DNA from: Bacillota bacterium | GTDB taxonomy: Bacteria > Bacillota_I > Bacilli_A > Izemoplasmatales > Hujiaoplasmataceae | NCBI GenBank assembly: GCA_018818595.1 | Contig: JAHIRM010000050.1 | Coordinates: 1 to 64,000, forward strand | Length of the DNA: 64,000 bases | Direction: 5' to 3' | Shown here: piece after piece, positions 9,178 through 18,045 of the stretch | How positions within the stretch are numbered: the first letter of the stretch is position 1 | Layout of the letters: each line of letters opens with the position of its first letter | Translations under genes and position numbers: made by a program | The notes under the pieces: model-generated | Told to the model about the DNA's origin: nothing | The model's database searches: none | The model's input: only the letters and a program-made list of their open reading frames with translations

Positions 9178-9230
9178 AACCGAGGTTTTTGTAGTATTTA
9201 ATACACTACATATATAACCTCGGTTTTTGG
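9178..9230 (+). terminator. intrinsic terminator
   Basis: AACCGAGGTT (9178-9187) pairs perfectly with AACCTCGGTT (9216-9225), with an inner GTAGT/ACTAC hairpin, followed by T-rich sequence. It probably ends the transcript of the upstream redox gene. Confidence 0.8.
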
Positions 9231-9387
9231 TTTTAAAAAAACATTGAGAGAAGAATTAATTTGCTTTATACTTGAAATCTTCCAACGAATAAATCAGGGT
9301 TTGACTTAGAAAGTAATTATAATATAAATGTTCTTCAAGCTGCTTTCCAATTTTTTTCTATAAAATATATTTTTTATTAAAAAAAAC

Positions 9388-9416
9388 TTGCTCATTTTAA
9401 AATTAAATGGTATAGT
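9388..9416 (+). promoter_or_regulatory. promoter of the second ABC pair
   Basis: TTGCTC, a 17-bp spacer and TATAGT, with TGG just before the -10. The predicted start is near 9423, giving a leader of about 115 bases. Confidence 0.6.
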
Positions 9417-9430
9417 GTATATGTAGGAAC

Positions 9431-9473
9431 CATTCAACACACACTACCGTGCGTTGAATGAGGGAATATGCCC
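9431..9473 (+). promoter_or_regulatory. leader hairpin before the second ABC pair
   Basis: CATTCAAC (9431-9438) pairs with GTTGAATG (9453-9460), continued by CAC/GTG across one A-C mismatch, leaving the loop ACTACC. A smaller GGG/CCC hairpin at 9462-9473 is followed by a T run. This could be an attenuator or an RNA-level control element. It matches no riboswitch I know. Confidence 0.5.
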
Positions 9474-9537
9474 ATGCTTTTTTAAAAATTAGTATTTTTT
9501 GATCAAAAATTATTTTATGAGGAAATGAGGAAATGAA

Positions 9538-11346
9538 ATGAAACATTCTTTACTAGGAAATATGAGTTATGTTTATAGCGAATCAATTAAAAAATACCCT
9601 AAGGTAAAATGGTTTTTACTAGTAAATTTTTTTACTGAGCTTTTAGTTCCATTCTTAACGATTGTCATAACAACTATTTTAGTTTATTCATTAACTAATA
9701 ATATTGTTGTCGGAGATTATGTGCTAATTATATTGTGTATCATTATTGCAACATATCTTTTAGAAACATTGAGGTTTTGGTCTTTAACAAGATATACGTT
9801 TGAGAATACTTTTGCTAGAGTATCTACTTTTACGCTTAGATTATCTGAACATCAATTAAAGACGGACTATATTAATGTTGAAACGAAAGACAGAAGAAAT
9901 ATCATATCAAAAGCGTATGAAGCTATTAATAGTAACTATTTTGGTATCGAGATGTTACTAAGACAAACTCCTTTGTTATTTATCAATGCTGTTGGAATCA
10001 TCGTTTATGGAGTATTAATTGCTTTGTATGTTCCAATTGTGCTTTTGATACTTGTATTCATGACGATTATTAACTATTTATTAACAAAAAGGGCTAATCT
10101 ACATTTAAGCAAAATGAACACAAAGTTAAATGATGAATTTAGAGAAAAATATTATCTATCAAAGGATTCAACGAATCCAAATTATGGTAAAGATATTCGA
10201 ATATACAAGATTGGTGAATGGTTTGATAAACTGTTTGTCCGGTTAACAAAGAGCAGAAGAATGATTACAGAAGATATTGAAAAAAAGTTCTTTTTTGCAA
10301 ATGTATCAAATACAATCTTTTTATTCATAAGAGATTTTGCTGGTTACATACTGCTACTTGGATTAGTAGTGAATCATGAAATAAGTCTTACTACTTTCAC
10401 TTTCTTTATCGGTATTGTTACTGGTTTTTCTATGTGGTTAAATGGATTCACAAGAGCATTGAATGAATTAAGAAGTAGTAATATCAAAGTGAATGATTAT
10501 CGAGACTGTATTACTGTTGAAAATGAATATGACAAAATAGGAAAAATAAGGATTAGTGACCTTAAGTTGCCTTTATCGATTGAATTTGAAAATGTTACGT
10601 TTTCTTATCCAAATTCTGACACTCCAGTGATTGATAATTTGTCTTTTAAAATAAATCCGGAAGAAAAAGTGGCTTTAGTAGGCAATAATGGAGCGGGTAA
10701 AACTACGATAATTAAACTATTATGTGGTTTATACCGACCCGATAGTGGAGTGATACGAGTGGGGGGATATGACATTAAAGACTTTAATATTGCAGAGTAC
10801 ATGTCTTTATTATCCGTTGTTTTTCAAGATTCAGAGCCATTATCTTTTACAATTGAGAATAACATTACTTGTAAGGACAGTGAAGAAGTAGATAGTGAAA
10901 AACTGTGGGATGCAATCGAAAAAGCTGGTTTAAAAGAAAAAATTACATCACTTGAAAAGAAAGAAAAAACAAATATTACACAGATGTTTGATAAATCAGG
11001 AGTTAGATTAAGTGGTGGTGAAACACAAAAAATGATGTTAGCGAGATCCTTATATAAGAAAGCACCACTCTTAATACTGGATGAGCCTACAGCTGCTTTA
11101 GATCCTATTGCAGAAGAAGAAATGTATCTTAAATACAAGGAACTTGTTAAAAATACCACGTCAATCTTCATTTCTCATCGTTTATCTTCGACAAAATTCT
11201 GTGATTGGATTCTATTGCTTGATCATGGGAAAATCATTGAAAAAGGTACTCATCAAGAATTAATGAATTTATCGAAAGAATACAAAAGTATTTTTGACAC
11301 TCAAGCACAATACTATAAGGACGGTGGGAATTGTGAAGACAATTAG
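9538..11346 (+). CDS. ABC exporter half-transporter, subunit A of pair 2
   Basis: A 602-residue half-transporter with six membrane helices (about 22-315) and an intact ATPase domain: Walker A GNNGAGKTT, signature LSGGETQK, Walker B LILDEPTAALDP, H loop ISHRLSS. It is paralogous to the first gene of pair 1: both start with a short segment containing YVYS and carry KDIRIYK. The ATG follows two copies of GAGGAAAT. Its end overlaps the start of the next gene by 14 bp, so it very likely forms a heterodimer with that product. The cargo is unknown. Confidence 0.92.
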   Translation: MKHSLLGNMSYVYSESIKKYPKVKWFLLVNFFTELLVPFLTIVITTILVYSLTNNIVVGDYVLIILCIIIATYLLETLRFWSLTRYTFENTFARVSTFTLRLSEHQLKTDYINVETKDRRNIISKAYEAINSNYFGIEMLLRQTPLLFINAVGIIVYGVLIALYVPIVLLILVFMTIINYLLTKRANLHLSKMNTKLNDEFREKYYLSKDSTNPNYGKDIRIYKIGEWFDKLFVRLTKSRRMITEDIEKKFFFANVSNTIFLFIRDFAGYILLLGLVVNHEISLTTFTFFIGIVTGFSMWLNGFTRALNELRSSNIKVNDYRDCITVENEYDKIGKIRISDLKLPLSIEFENVTFSYPNSDTPVIDNLSFKINPEEKVALVGNNGAGKTTIIKLLCGLYRPDSGVIRVGGYDIKDFNIAEYMSLLSVVFQDSEPLSFTIENNITCKDSEEVDSEKLWDAIEKAGLKEKITSLEKKEKTNITQMFDKSGVRLSGGETQKMMLARSLYKKAPLLILDEPTAALDPIAEEEMYLKYKELVKNTTSIFISHRLSSTKFCDWILLLDHGKIIEKGTHQELMNLSKEYKSIFDTQAQYYKDGGNCEDN

Positions 11347-13180
11347 TTTAAAAGATAATTTGAAGAAAAGTATCAATGTTTTAAAAGTAATTAAGTCTTC
11401 ATCAAAAGGATTCTTTTACGTGTTTATTCTTCAAGCAATTGTCTTATCGATATTTCCTTATGTGGCAATATTCTTTACGTATTTAATCATTGATGGAATT
11501 GTTGAGGCATTACCTAAAGATGAATTACTAATATATGTCTATTTGATGATTGGAGTCAATCTTTTCCTTGGTATTTTAGGAAACATTTTAGATTATTATA
11601 ATCGAGTGTATTCTGTGGAATTGACTTACAACTTAGATAGCAAAATAGCAAATAAAACATTTGAGTTGGATTATGCCTTAGTAGAAGACAATGAAACAAT
11701 GAAAATGATTGAAATGGCAGAAGAAGGATGTAATGGTAATGGAGGGCCTAAATACTACTGTGAGTATGTCTTAAGTGGAATTTTATCGTCCATTCTAAGT
11801 GTTATATATGGAGGCGTATTATTGCTAGGACTTTTAACGGTTAAACAAACAACAAATACCTCAATTGTCGTACAAGTTTTAAACAGTCCTTGGAGTATTG
11901 TTGTCATCTTATTGGCTTTAATCATTCCAACCGCAATATCAAAACACGTAATGAATAAAAACAATGAAAAATCATATGACATCATGATGTTTAATATAGA
12001 AGGGAATCGTAAGCTTGGTTATTTCGGTCAAATTTGTTCTAACTATAAATATGGAAAAGATATAAGGCTTTATCAATTACAAGATATGTTTTTAAAAAAA
12101 ATGAAAGAAGTAAGAGATAGTGCAGATATTAGATGGAGAGAATTCTCTATATTTAAATCAAAAATGATGGCAATTTCAATTTCAAGTAATAAAGTCTTAT
12201 CATTAATTGCCTATTTATTTGTTGGACTTAAAGCGATGTATGGGTTGATCAGTGTAGGTAATGTAGTTGCATATGTTGCTGCAATCATTCTTTTATCACA
12301 AGCAATAACGACGATTGTTGAACGATATTCAAAATTGCATCTATTCAATAATTATTTAGAAAACTATTTTACATACTTAAATTTAAAATCAAGAAAAGAA
12401 TATGGAATGATTGACAAGATTGATACGGACAAACTGTCAATTACATTTTCAGATGTATCATTTAAATATCCTAATACAAACGATTATGTTCTTAAACACA
12501 TTAATCTCAAAATAGATTCTGGAACCAAACTAGCAATTGTTGGATTAAACGGCGCCGGGAAAACAACACTTGTCAAACTACTATGTAGACTCTATGAACC
12601 TACTGAAGGAGAAATACTTATAAACGATATACCGATTCAATCTTACAATAAAGAAGTCTGTTACAAACTATTCTCAGTTGTTTTTCAAGACTTTAAATTA
12701 TTTTCATATAGTATTAAGGATAATATTTCATCTGGACTTGATGGGGATGTAAATAAAGTAAAAGAAACGCTTGAAAAAACAGGAATGATGGATAGAGTAA
12801 ACAAAATGCACAAACAGATTGATACGGAAATCTATCAGAGGTCTAAAGAAGATGGTGTTGAAATTTCGGGAGGTGAAGCCCAAAAAATTGCTATATCAAG
12901 AGCTTTATACAAAGATTCACCTATTGTTATACTAGATGAACCTACAGCGGCTTTAGATCCAAAATCAGAAGCAGAGGTTTATGAAAAATTCAATGAACTT
13001 GTTAAAAATAAAACAGCCTTATTTATCTCTCATCGAATGAGTAGTTGTAAATTTTGTGATGAAGTAATCGTGATGGATCAAGGAGAAATTATTGAACAAG
13101 GACATCATAATATTTTGATTCAAAATAGTGGATTATATTCTAAAATGTGGAAAGCTCAAGCAAAATATTATTTACAATAA
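11333..13180 (+). CDS. ABC exporter half-transporter, subunit B of pair 2
   Basis: A 615-residue half-transporter: membrane domain about 20-330, then Walker A GLNGAGKTT, signature ISGGEAQK, Walker B VILDEPTAALDP and H loop ISHRMSS. A GTG at 11333 after GGTGGGA is the likely start; longer forms would lie inside the upstream gene. Length and motifs match subunit B of pair 1, so the two operons form a duplicated set of heterodimeric exporters. Nothing nearby looks like a precursor peptide or a modification enzyme. Confidence 0.9.
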   Translation: MKTISLKDNLKKSINVLKVIKSSSKGFFYVFILQAIVLSIFPYVAIFFTYLIIDGIVEALPKDELLIYVYLMIGVNLFLGILGNILDYYNRVYSVELTYNLDSKIANKTFELDYALVEDNETMKMIEMAEEGCNGNGGPKYYCEYVLSGILSSILSVIYGGVLLLGLLTVKQTTNTSIVVQVLNSPWSIVVILLALIIPTAISKHVMNKNNEKSYDIMMFNIEGNRKLGYFGQICSNYKYGKDIRLYQLQDMFLKKMKEVRDSADIRWREFSIFKSKMMAISISSNKVLSLIAYLFVGLKAMYGLISVGNVVAYVAAIILLSQAITTIVERYSKLHLFNNYLENYFTYLNLKSRKEYGMIDKIDTDKLSITFSDVSFKYPNTNDYVLKHINLKIDSGTKLAIVGLNGAGKTTLVKLLCRLYEPTEGEILINDIPIQSYNKEVCYKLFSVVFQDFKLFSYSIKDNISSGLDGDVNKVKETLEKTGMMDRVNKMHKQIDTEIYQRSKEDGVEISGGEAQKIAISRALYKDSPIVILDEPTAALDPKSEAEVYEKFNELVKNKTALFISHRMSSCKFCDEVIVMDQGEIIEQGHHNILIQNSGLYSKMWKAQAKYYLQ

Positions 13181-13304
13181 ATTTCTATCTACAGCATATA
13201 CTTACAATAATGTATTCATTTTTTAAAATACTATGCAATTATTAAACAGTAGCAAAATAAATTTCAAAAAACTTATGATCAAATAAAAACAAAAGAGGAT
13301 GAGA

Positions 13305-13805
13305 ATGATGTATTGTAGCCTTTGTGGAAAGAAATTAGAATTAAAAAACATTCATAATGAAGGGGAAATTCCTTTTTGTAAAGAGTGTCATAAACTCTAT
13401 TTTCCAAGAATTGATATTGCCATAATAGCAATCTTAACAAATGATAAAAGCGAAGTTTGCTTAACAAATCAAAATAAAGAAGGAAAATACAAAGTGTTAA
13501 TAGCTGGGTTTGTAAAACCAAATGAAACACTAGAAGAGTGTGTAATAAGAGAAATTAAAGAAGAAGTAGGAATTGATGTATTGTCTTGTAGTTATTTGAA
13601 TAGTTACCATTATGATACAAACAATGTATTGATGGTTGGATTTCATGCCAAAACTAGTCAAAGTGATTTTTTAATTGATAAAGAAGAAATAGATAATGCA
13701 GCTTGGTATGATTTGCATGATGTAATAGGAAGAATTAGAGAAGGATCCATTGCAGATTTATTATATAAACAGTTTTATCAATCAAAGGCAAAAATTGAAC
13801 TATAA
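13305..13805 (+). CDS. Nudix hydrolase with zinc ribbon, NudC-like
   Basis: A 166-residue protein. The N-terminus has a zinc ribbon (YCSLCGKK, then FCKECH) as in NADH pyrophosphatases. The Nudix box is complete: GFVKPNETLEECVIRE followed by IKEEVGI. It probably hydrolyses a nucleoside diphosphate linked to another moiety such as NAD(H), releasing nucleotide monophosphates in the cytosol. It is shorter than E. coli NudC because the N-terminal domain is missing. The ATG at 13305 has the best spacing from AAAGAGG; 13299 and 13308 are alternatives. It stands 125 bp after the ABC genes. Confidence 0.82.
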   Translation: MMYCSLCGKKLELKNIHNEGEIPFCKECHKLYFPRIDIAIIAILTNDKSEVCLTNQNKEGKYKVLIAGFVKPNETLEECVIREIKEEVGIDVLSCSYLNSYHYDTNNVLMVGFHAKTSQSDFLIDKEEIDNAAWYDLHDVIGRIREGSIADLLYKQFYQSKAKIEL

Positions 13806-13861
13806 AAGTAGATAAGACTTAAACAGATTATAAATAAATATATATGAATTGGAGAATTATT

Positions 13862-14698
13862 ATGAAGAATGAATCAAGTAACATTATAAAGTATTTCAGT
13901 ATTACATTTTTGATTTCATGGATTGCTTGGGCTCCATTTGTTTTATCTGGAATTGGGCTTTATGAAATGACAGACCTCTTGCAAAGCTTAATGATGCCAG
14001 CGATAATGATTGGAGCATTTAGTCCTATGATTTCTGCGATGATTTTACTTTACAAAAAGGGAAAATGGAAAGCCATTAAACAGTTTTTCAAAGAAAAATT
14101 AAATTTCCGAATAAAACCCATTTACTACGTGTTAGCAGTCTTAATTCCATTAGGAGTGACACTGTTTGCTCATTATTTTACCAATTTTACTGGAATTGAT
14201 TCATTACCAAACAACTTATTTCCTGAAGGGTTAAATGTACCAGTAATTGTATTGATATTACCTTACATACTTTTTATTGCAATCCTAGGTGGAGGACAAG
14301 AAGAATTTGGCTGGAGAGGATATGTTCAAGATCCACTTCAAAATCGTTTTGGCGTTTTAAAAGGAAGTGTCATATTAGGCTTTATGTGGGGACTTTGGCA
14401 TTTACCCTTATGGTTTATGCCAGGAGAAGGACATGAATATTATTCGTTTTTTGCATTCCTTCTATTCACCATAAGCTTTTCTGTTATTATTGGAATCATT
14501 TATAATGTAAGTGGGAAAAAAATGGTTGTGCCATGGATTATGCATACGATTAGCAATACCGCAGTACCGTTATTTCCTGTGTTATTCTTAGCATTTGTCC
14601 CACAACCAGGTTACTGGGTTTGGGTTGGAGTAAATATTTTGACCGCAATAGGACTATTCATTTGGTATAAGAAAAGAAATGGTATAGTAAAAGCCTAA
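13862..14698 (+). CDS. CPBP family intramembrane metalloprotease
   Basis: A 278-residue membrane protein with about seven hydrophobic segments and the CPBP/CAAX protease motifs: EEFGWRGYVQ (motif 1), HLPLW (motif 2) and IMHTISN (motif 3). Such proteins (Abi/Rce1-like) cut membrane substrates or protect against bacteriocins. The start at 13862 follows TTGGAGAA; an ATG at 13844 has no site. It is close to the ABC exporter region, so a role in self-protection or peptide maturation is possible but unproven. A strong terminator follows. Confidence 0.85.
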   Translation: MKNESSNIIKYFSITFLISWIAWAPFVLSGIGLYEMTDLLQSLMMPAIMIGAFSPMISAMILLYKKGKWKAIKQFFKEKLNFRIKPIYYVLAVLIPLGVTLFAHYFTNFTGIDSLPNNLFPEGLNVPVIVLILPYILFIAILGGGQEEFGWRGYVQDPLQNRFGVLKGSVILGFMWGLWHLPLWFMPGEGHEYYSFFAFLLFTISFSVIIGIIYNVSGKKMVVPWIMHTISNTAVPLFPVLFLAFVPQPGYWVWVGVNILTAIGLFIWYKKRNGIVKA

Positions 14699-14770
14699 GT
14701 ATTGAAGATACTCTGTCAATAGAATGGTTTTAGGTGTTTGTGTTGCGTTACTATAGAATAAATTAATGAG

Positions 14771-14806
14771 AAAAAGGGTATCAAGTTTGAACTTGATACC
14801 CTTTTT
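14771..14806. terminator. bidirectional intrinsic terminator
   Basis: A 17-bp perfect stem (14771-14787 with 14790-14806) with a 2-base loop, A-rich on the left and T-rich on the right. It ends both the protease gene and the convergent cyclase gene. Confidence 0.92.
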
Positions 14807-14829
14807 ACTATCAAAATGTTACTGAAATA

Positions 14830-16176
14830 TTAATCAATAATAGACATATTTCTTCCTGCGGTTTTTGCTTCATACATTCTAGAGTCCGCAAAAGCAATTA
14901 AGGATTCAATATTGACCTCTTCATGTTCTGGATAGGAAGTTCCACCAATACTAATTGTTACTTTGATAGATTGAGAATTATGTTTAATTTCCATATCTTC
15001 AACAATATGACGTATTTGTTCAGCTGATTTCATTAAATCCTCTTTTGAAGCTCCTGATAAAACAATGATAAATTCTTCTCCACCATATCGAAAGAAGACA
15101 TCGCCTTCTCTGACTGAACTTTTAACGGTTTTAGCAATTTCTTTTAATACTTTATCGCCTACGATGTGTCCATACGTATCATTGACAACTTTAAAATGAT
15201 CTATGTCAAACATTAAAATTCCTATAGGCATATCATAACGAATTGATCTTACAAATTCTTCTTTAAATCTTTGCATGCCAAAGCGTCTGTTTAAGATACC
15301 AGTCAATGGATCGTTTGCGGCAAGTTTTTGAAGTTGACTGTATGTAATTGAATTCTTAAAGGCTAAAGACATACTCTTAACGAATAAATTAAGCATTTTT
15401 TGATGATAATCAGTAAACGTAGAAGTACCGGCTAAGATGACCAAACCAAGTGTAACCTCTTTATAGAGAATCGGTTCCAAAAGAACAGTTTTTGGACGAA
15501 AATCAACAAGTAATCCATTTAACTCCAGATCTTCAGGAATATCAATTAAAATTTTTCCTGAATGTTTTAAACTATTCCATACTAGGTCACTTTTAAGAAG
15601 TTTTTCAGGATATAAAATTCCAGAAGAATAAAGAATTTCAAGTTCCCCTTCCTTTTCAATTAAGATGGCTCCGCCATTTGCATTCAAATCAAGCATTAAA
15701 TGTTGAAGAGATTCTTCTCCAAGCTTATTCAAATCAAGGTGAGTTGATAACATTTCAGTAAAAGATTTGGCTTTTTCTGATGATTGAAATTCTTTTGATA
15801 AAGATGAAACTAAAGAATTAAATGATTTTGCACTTTCGCCAAATTCATCTTCAGAATCGATTGGCAAGAAGCAATCTTCATCTAAACAATAATTAATATT
15901 AGCAGAATCTTTTCTTTGCATTATTCTTGTCTCAACTTGTTTCATATGTTGTGAAAGTTTTATGATTCTTTTTCCAACTATTTTTCTTGAGAGGAAAATA
16001 TTAAAGAAACCAACTAAAATTCCCGCAATGATACATAAAACAAAAAAGAGTGGAGTTAAAATGTACTCTGATGGTGTTCCTGTTATTAAAACAAAAAAAG
16101 GAAAAATCACGCCAATTACAACGCCAAATCCAATCATAAATATTGCTAAATCATTAAAAACTTTCTTGGTAATCAT
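14830..16176 (-). CDS. membrane diguanylate cyclase with GAF-like domain
   Basis: A 448-residue protein with two membrane helices (about 5-60), a HAMP-like linker, a GAF-like sensory region (about 130-275) and a C-terminal GGDEF domain. The active site is GGEEF at about 365, with an RxxD inhibitory site (REGD) exactly five residues before it, so product feedback is expected. The substrate-binding segment FDIDHFKVVND is intact. It should make cyclic di-GMP from two GTP in response to a cytoplasmic signal. The start at 16176 has AAGGAGG on the minus strand; a TTG 15 bp upstream overlaps that site. No PDE or c-di-GMP riboswitch was recognised in the window. Confidence 0.92.
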   Translation of the reverse strand: MITKKVFNDLAIFMIGFGVVIGVIFPFFVLITGTPSEYILTPLFFVLCIIAGILVGFFNIFLSRKIVGKRIIKLSQHMKQVETRIMQRKDSANINYCLDEDCFLPIDSEDEFGESAKSFNSLVSSLSKEFQSSEKAKSFTEMLSTHLDLNKLGEESLQHLMLDLNANGGAILIEKEGELEILYSSGILYPEKLLKSDLVWNSLKHSGKILIDIPEDLELNGLLVDFRPKTVLLEPILYKEVTLGLVILAGTSTFTDYHQKMLNLFVKSMSLAFKNSITYSQLQKLAANDPLTGILNRRFGMQRFKEEFVRSIRYDMPIGILMFDIDHFKVVNDTYGHIVGDKVLKEIAKTVKSSVREGDVFFRYGGEEFIIVLSGASKEDLMKSAEQIRHIVEDMEIKHNSQSIKVTISIGGTSYPEHEEVNIESLIAFADSRMYEAKTAGRNMSIID

Positions 16177-16354
16177 GAGGGCCTCCTTCAAATCACATTA
16201 AGACGAATTTTGATTTGTTAATTGTATTATATCATAAATAGGAAATGTATTTCTATGGGAACAGATTTATAGATTAATATTTGTTTTGCATTTATCTAAA
16301 TAGGATAAACTTAATCAGTCAAACAAGATTTGTTTAAAAAGCAAAGAATAATGT

Positions 16355-16383
16355 TTGACAATGTGTTACATTTAAAGTACTAT
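16355..16383 (+). promoter_or_regulatory. consensus sigma-A promoter
   Basis: TTGACA (16355-16360), a 17-bp spacer, and TACTAT (16378-16383). It is one of the best promoters in the window, but no coding gene follows for 500 bp; it drives the RNA candidate next to it. Confidence 0.8.
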
Positions 16384-16389
16384 GATGAA

Positions 16390-16600
16390 TAGGCTTGCCC
16401 CCAAGCGAGTCGTGAATTAAAACTGCTACTGCCAAGTAGCAAAACTTGTCCTAACGCGGAAGCGTTTGGACATTTTATTTTGGAAGTAGAGATATAGAAA
16501 GCAGACAGATTTAGAGCAACCTAATTAGCTCCCTACGATGGTTGTTGATAATTTGGCTAATCTAATACTGATAATTAAGAGAATCACCATAAAACGGAAT
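16390..16600 (+). ncRNA. structured non-coding RNA candidate
   Basis: Downstream of a consensus promoter lie three compact hairpins in a row: GCTTG/CAAGC (16393-16406), GCTACT/AGTAGC (16425-16440), and a 10-position stem at 16448-16471 closed by a GGAA tetraloop with one U-U mismatch. Further on, CAACC (16517-16521), ATTAGC (16524-16529), GGTTG (16540-16544) and GCTAAT (16556-16561) are ordered so that they could form an H-type pseudoknot. No reading frame fits. The size of about 200 bases and the pseudoknot would suit a large conserved RNA such as the raiA motif, but I cannot assign a family. The 3' end is unclear: no T-run terminator was found. Confidence 0.6.
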
Positions 16601-16624
16601 TATTGCGACTTGTGAATGAATATG

Positions 16625-16633
16625 TGGTATAAT
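16625..16633 (+). promoter_or_regulatory. extended -10 promoter
   Basis: TGGTATAAT, an extended -10, about 260 bp before the DUF2188-type gene. No clear -35. Confidence 0.5.
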
Positions 16634-16894
16634 TATATTGTGAAAATAATGGAATTTAATTTTATAAATTAAATCAGATTTAATAATTACTAAGTCGTAT
16701 AATCGTGATTGATATTATTTAAATTTTAATTTTAGGAAAAGAAACCAAAAAAAACGATATTGATTGGAGTTTTAGAGAGAAAAATAATTCAGATAGTATT
16801 CTTTGCATACTGGTGTACACATTTATTGATCTTTTACAAAATCATAAGAATTCTATATCTATTAAATAATAAATATAGGAAGGAGGTTTTGAGA

Positions 16895-17113
16895 ATGGCA
16901 CTGATGAGTAATTATACTGTCTTTTTAGATGAAACAACAAATAAATGGGTTGTAAGAAGACACGGTTCTGTAAAACAATCTGATGCTTTTGATACTCAAG
17001 CAGAAGCAGTTGAGAGAGCGAAATTCTTGGCAGGTAAGACAGTTGGAAAAGTAAATATCATGAATAAAGAAGGAAAAGTAAGAGCACAAGCCTTAAAATC
17101 AAATAAGAAATAA
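16895..17113 (+). CDS. small DUF2188-like protein
   Basis: A 72-residue protein whose pattern (YTVFLDETTNKWVVRR, then Ala/Glu-rich helix DAFDTQAEAVERAKFLA and a final strand) matches the DUF2188 fold of small proteins of unknown role. The C-terminus is basic. The start at 16895 has a near-perfect AGGAGG; longer in-frame starts upstream lack one. A terminator follows. No partner gene is adjacent. Confidence 0.8.
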   Translation: MALMSNYTVFLDETTNKWVVRRHGSVKQSDAFDTQAEAVERAKFLAGKTVGKVNIMNKEGKVRAQALKSNKK

Positions 17114-17163
17114 AAAAATGTTAAGTGTAGGAAACATTTTTAAAATAAGCTGAAATTATTAGA

Positions 17164-17200
17164 AAAAAGAAAACATTTTTAACAAAGAGGTTTTCTTTTT
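17164..17200 (+). terminator. intrinsic terminator
   Basis: AAAAAGAAAAC (17164-17174) pairs with GTTTTCTTTTT (17190-17200); it ends the DUF2188-like gene. Confidence 0.75.
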
Positions 17201-17576
17201 TATTTTAATGGTTGCTTGAGGTTTTGATATAACATTTATTGATGATTTTCGTTCTTTATAATAAAATAAATAAAATAATTAGCAGAAATATATAATACTC
17301 ACATAAGAAATTTAATAAGTAATTGCATCAAAAATTATGCATAGCATAACAAAGCTATTTGCAATACAAATATTCACAAAGAGTGAAATGGAATGCACAT
17401 CTTTAAAAGGATGAAGGCATGAGAAATTGAACATGAACTGTGTTTTTGTGGTATAATGAGTCAGCAAGAGAAGCATTAGGAATAAAGTGTTTTCGATTTT
17501 TATTAAATAATAATTGAACGTATTTACGTAATTAAAATCAATATTTATTATGATATTAGAAAAGGAGAGTGAAATT
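17201..17576 (+). other. intergenic region with one promoter element
   Basis: Noncoding, very AT-rich. The only clear signal is the extended -10 TGGTATAAT at 17449-17457, about 120 bp before the next gene. Nothing else is recognisable. Confidence 0.5.
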
Positions 17577-17930
17577 ATGTTATTATCCATTGCTCAAGTC
17601 GTTGTCGCAGTATTTGCATTAATTGTAATGTACTTTGCGTATTTCAAAAACAATACATTAGGAAAATTATCTGCATTTGTAATTTTAACTGCAATACTAT
17701 TGATACAAGTATTTAATGGTCTTGCAGGCGTTATTGCAGGCGCTGATTTTCTAAATTTCTTAGAAAGCATTTTTAAAGGAATTGCAGGTCTTATTATATA
17801 CGTTGAATTAGCAGCATTAATTATTCTTACGTTTTTTAGTAAATTTAAGACGAAAGTTGCATTATTGAAATGGTCTATAGTAGGGTATGTTATTTTATCC
17901 TTGCTAATTGAATTTCATGTATTTAGCTAA
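17577..17930 (+). CDS. small membrane protein of unknown function
   Basis: A 117-residue protein made of four hydrophobic segments with few charged residues, so an integral membrane protein. I do not recognise a family. The start at 17577 is chosen because AAAGGAGAG lies just upstream; an ATT/ATG-type start further upstream lacks a site. It is transcribed alone from a promoter at about 17450 and ends at a terminator. Confidence 0.7.
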   Translation: MLLSIAQVVVAVFALIVMYFAYFKNNTLGKLSAFVILTAILLIQVFNGLAGVIAGADFLNFLESIFKGIAGLIIYVELAALIILTFFSKFKTKVALLKWSIVGYVILSLLIEFHVFS

Positions 17931-17970
17931 TTAAAATTAATACAAACAAAGATATTATTATTTAAAACAA

Positions 17971-18000
17971 AAAAAGCCGGTTAAAAAACCGACTTTTTTT
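17971..18000. terminator. bidirectional intrinsic terminator
   Basis: AAAAAGCCGGTT (17971-17982) pairs with AACCGACTTTTT (17987-17998) with one mismatch, followed by T residues. It sits between convergent genes. Confidence 0.8.
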
Positions 18001-18045
18001 ATATAAATAATTCATATACATCTATGATAGTAAAACTTTATTTCA

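Noticed and set aside
10605-11171. Minus-strand open frames inside the ABC ATPase domains
   Set aside because: Shadows of conserved coding sequence; their partners at the same place in the other ABC genes are equally open, with no start sites.
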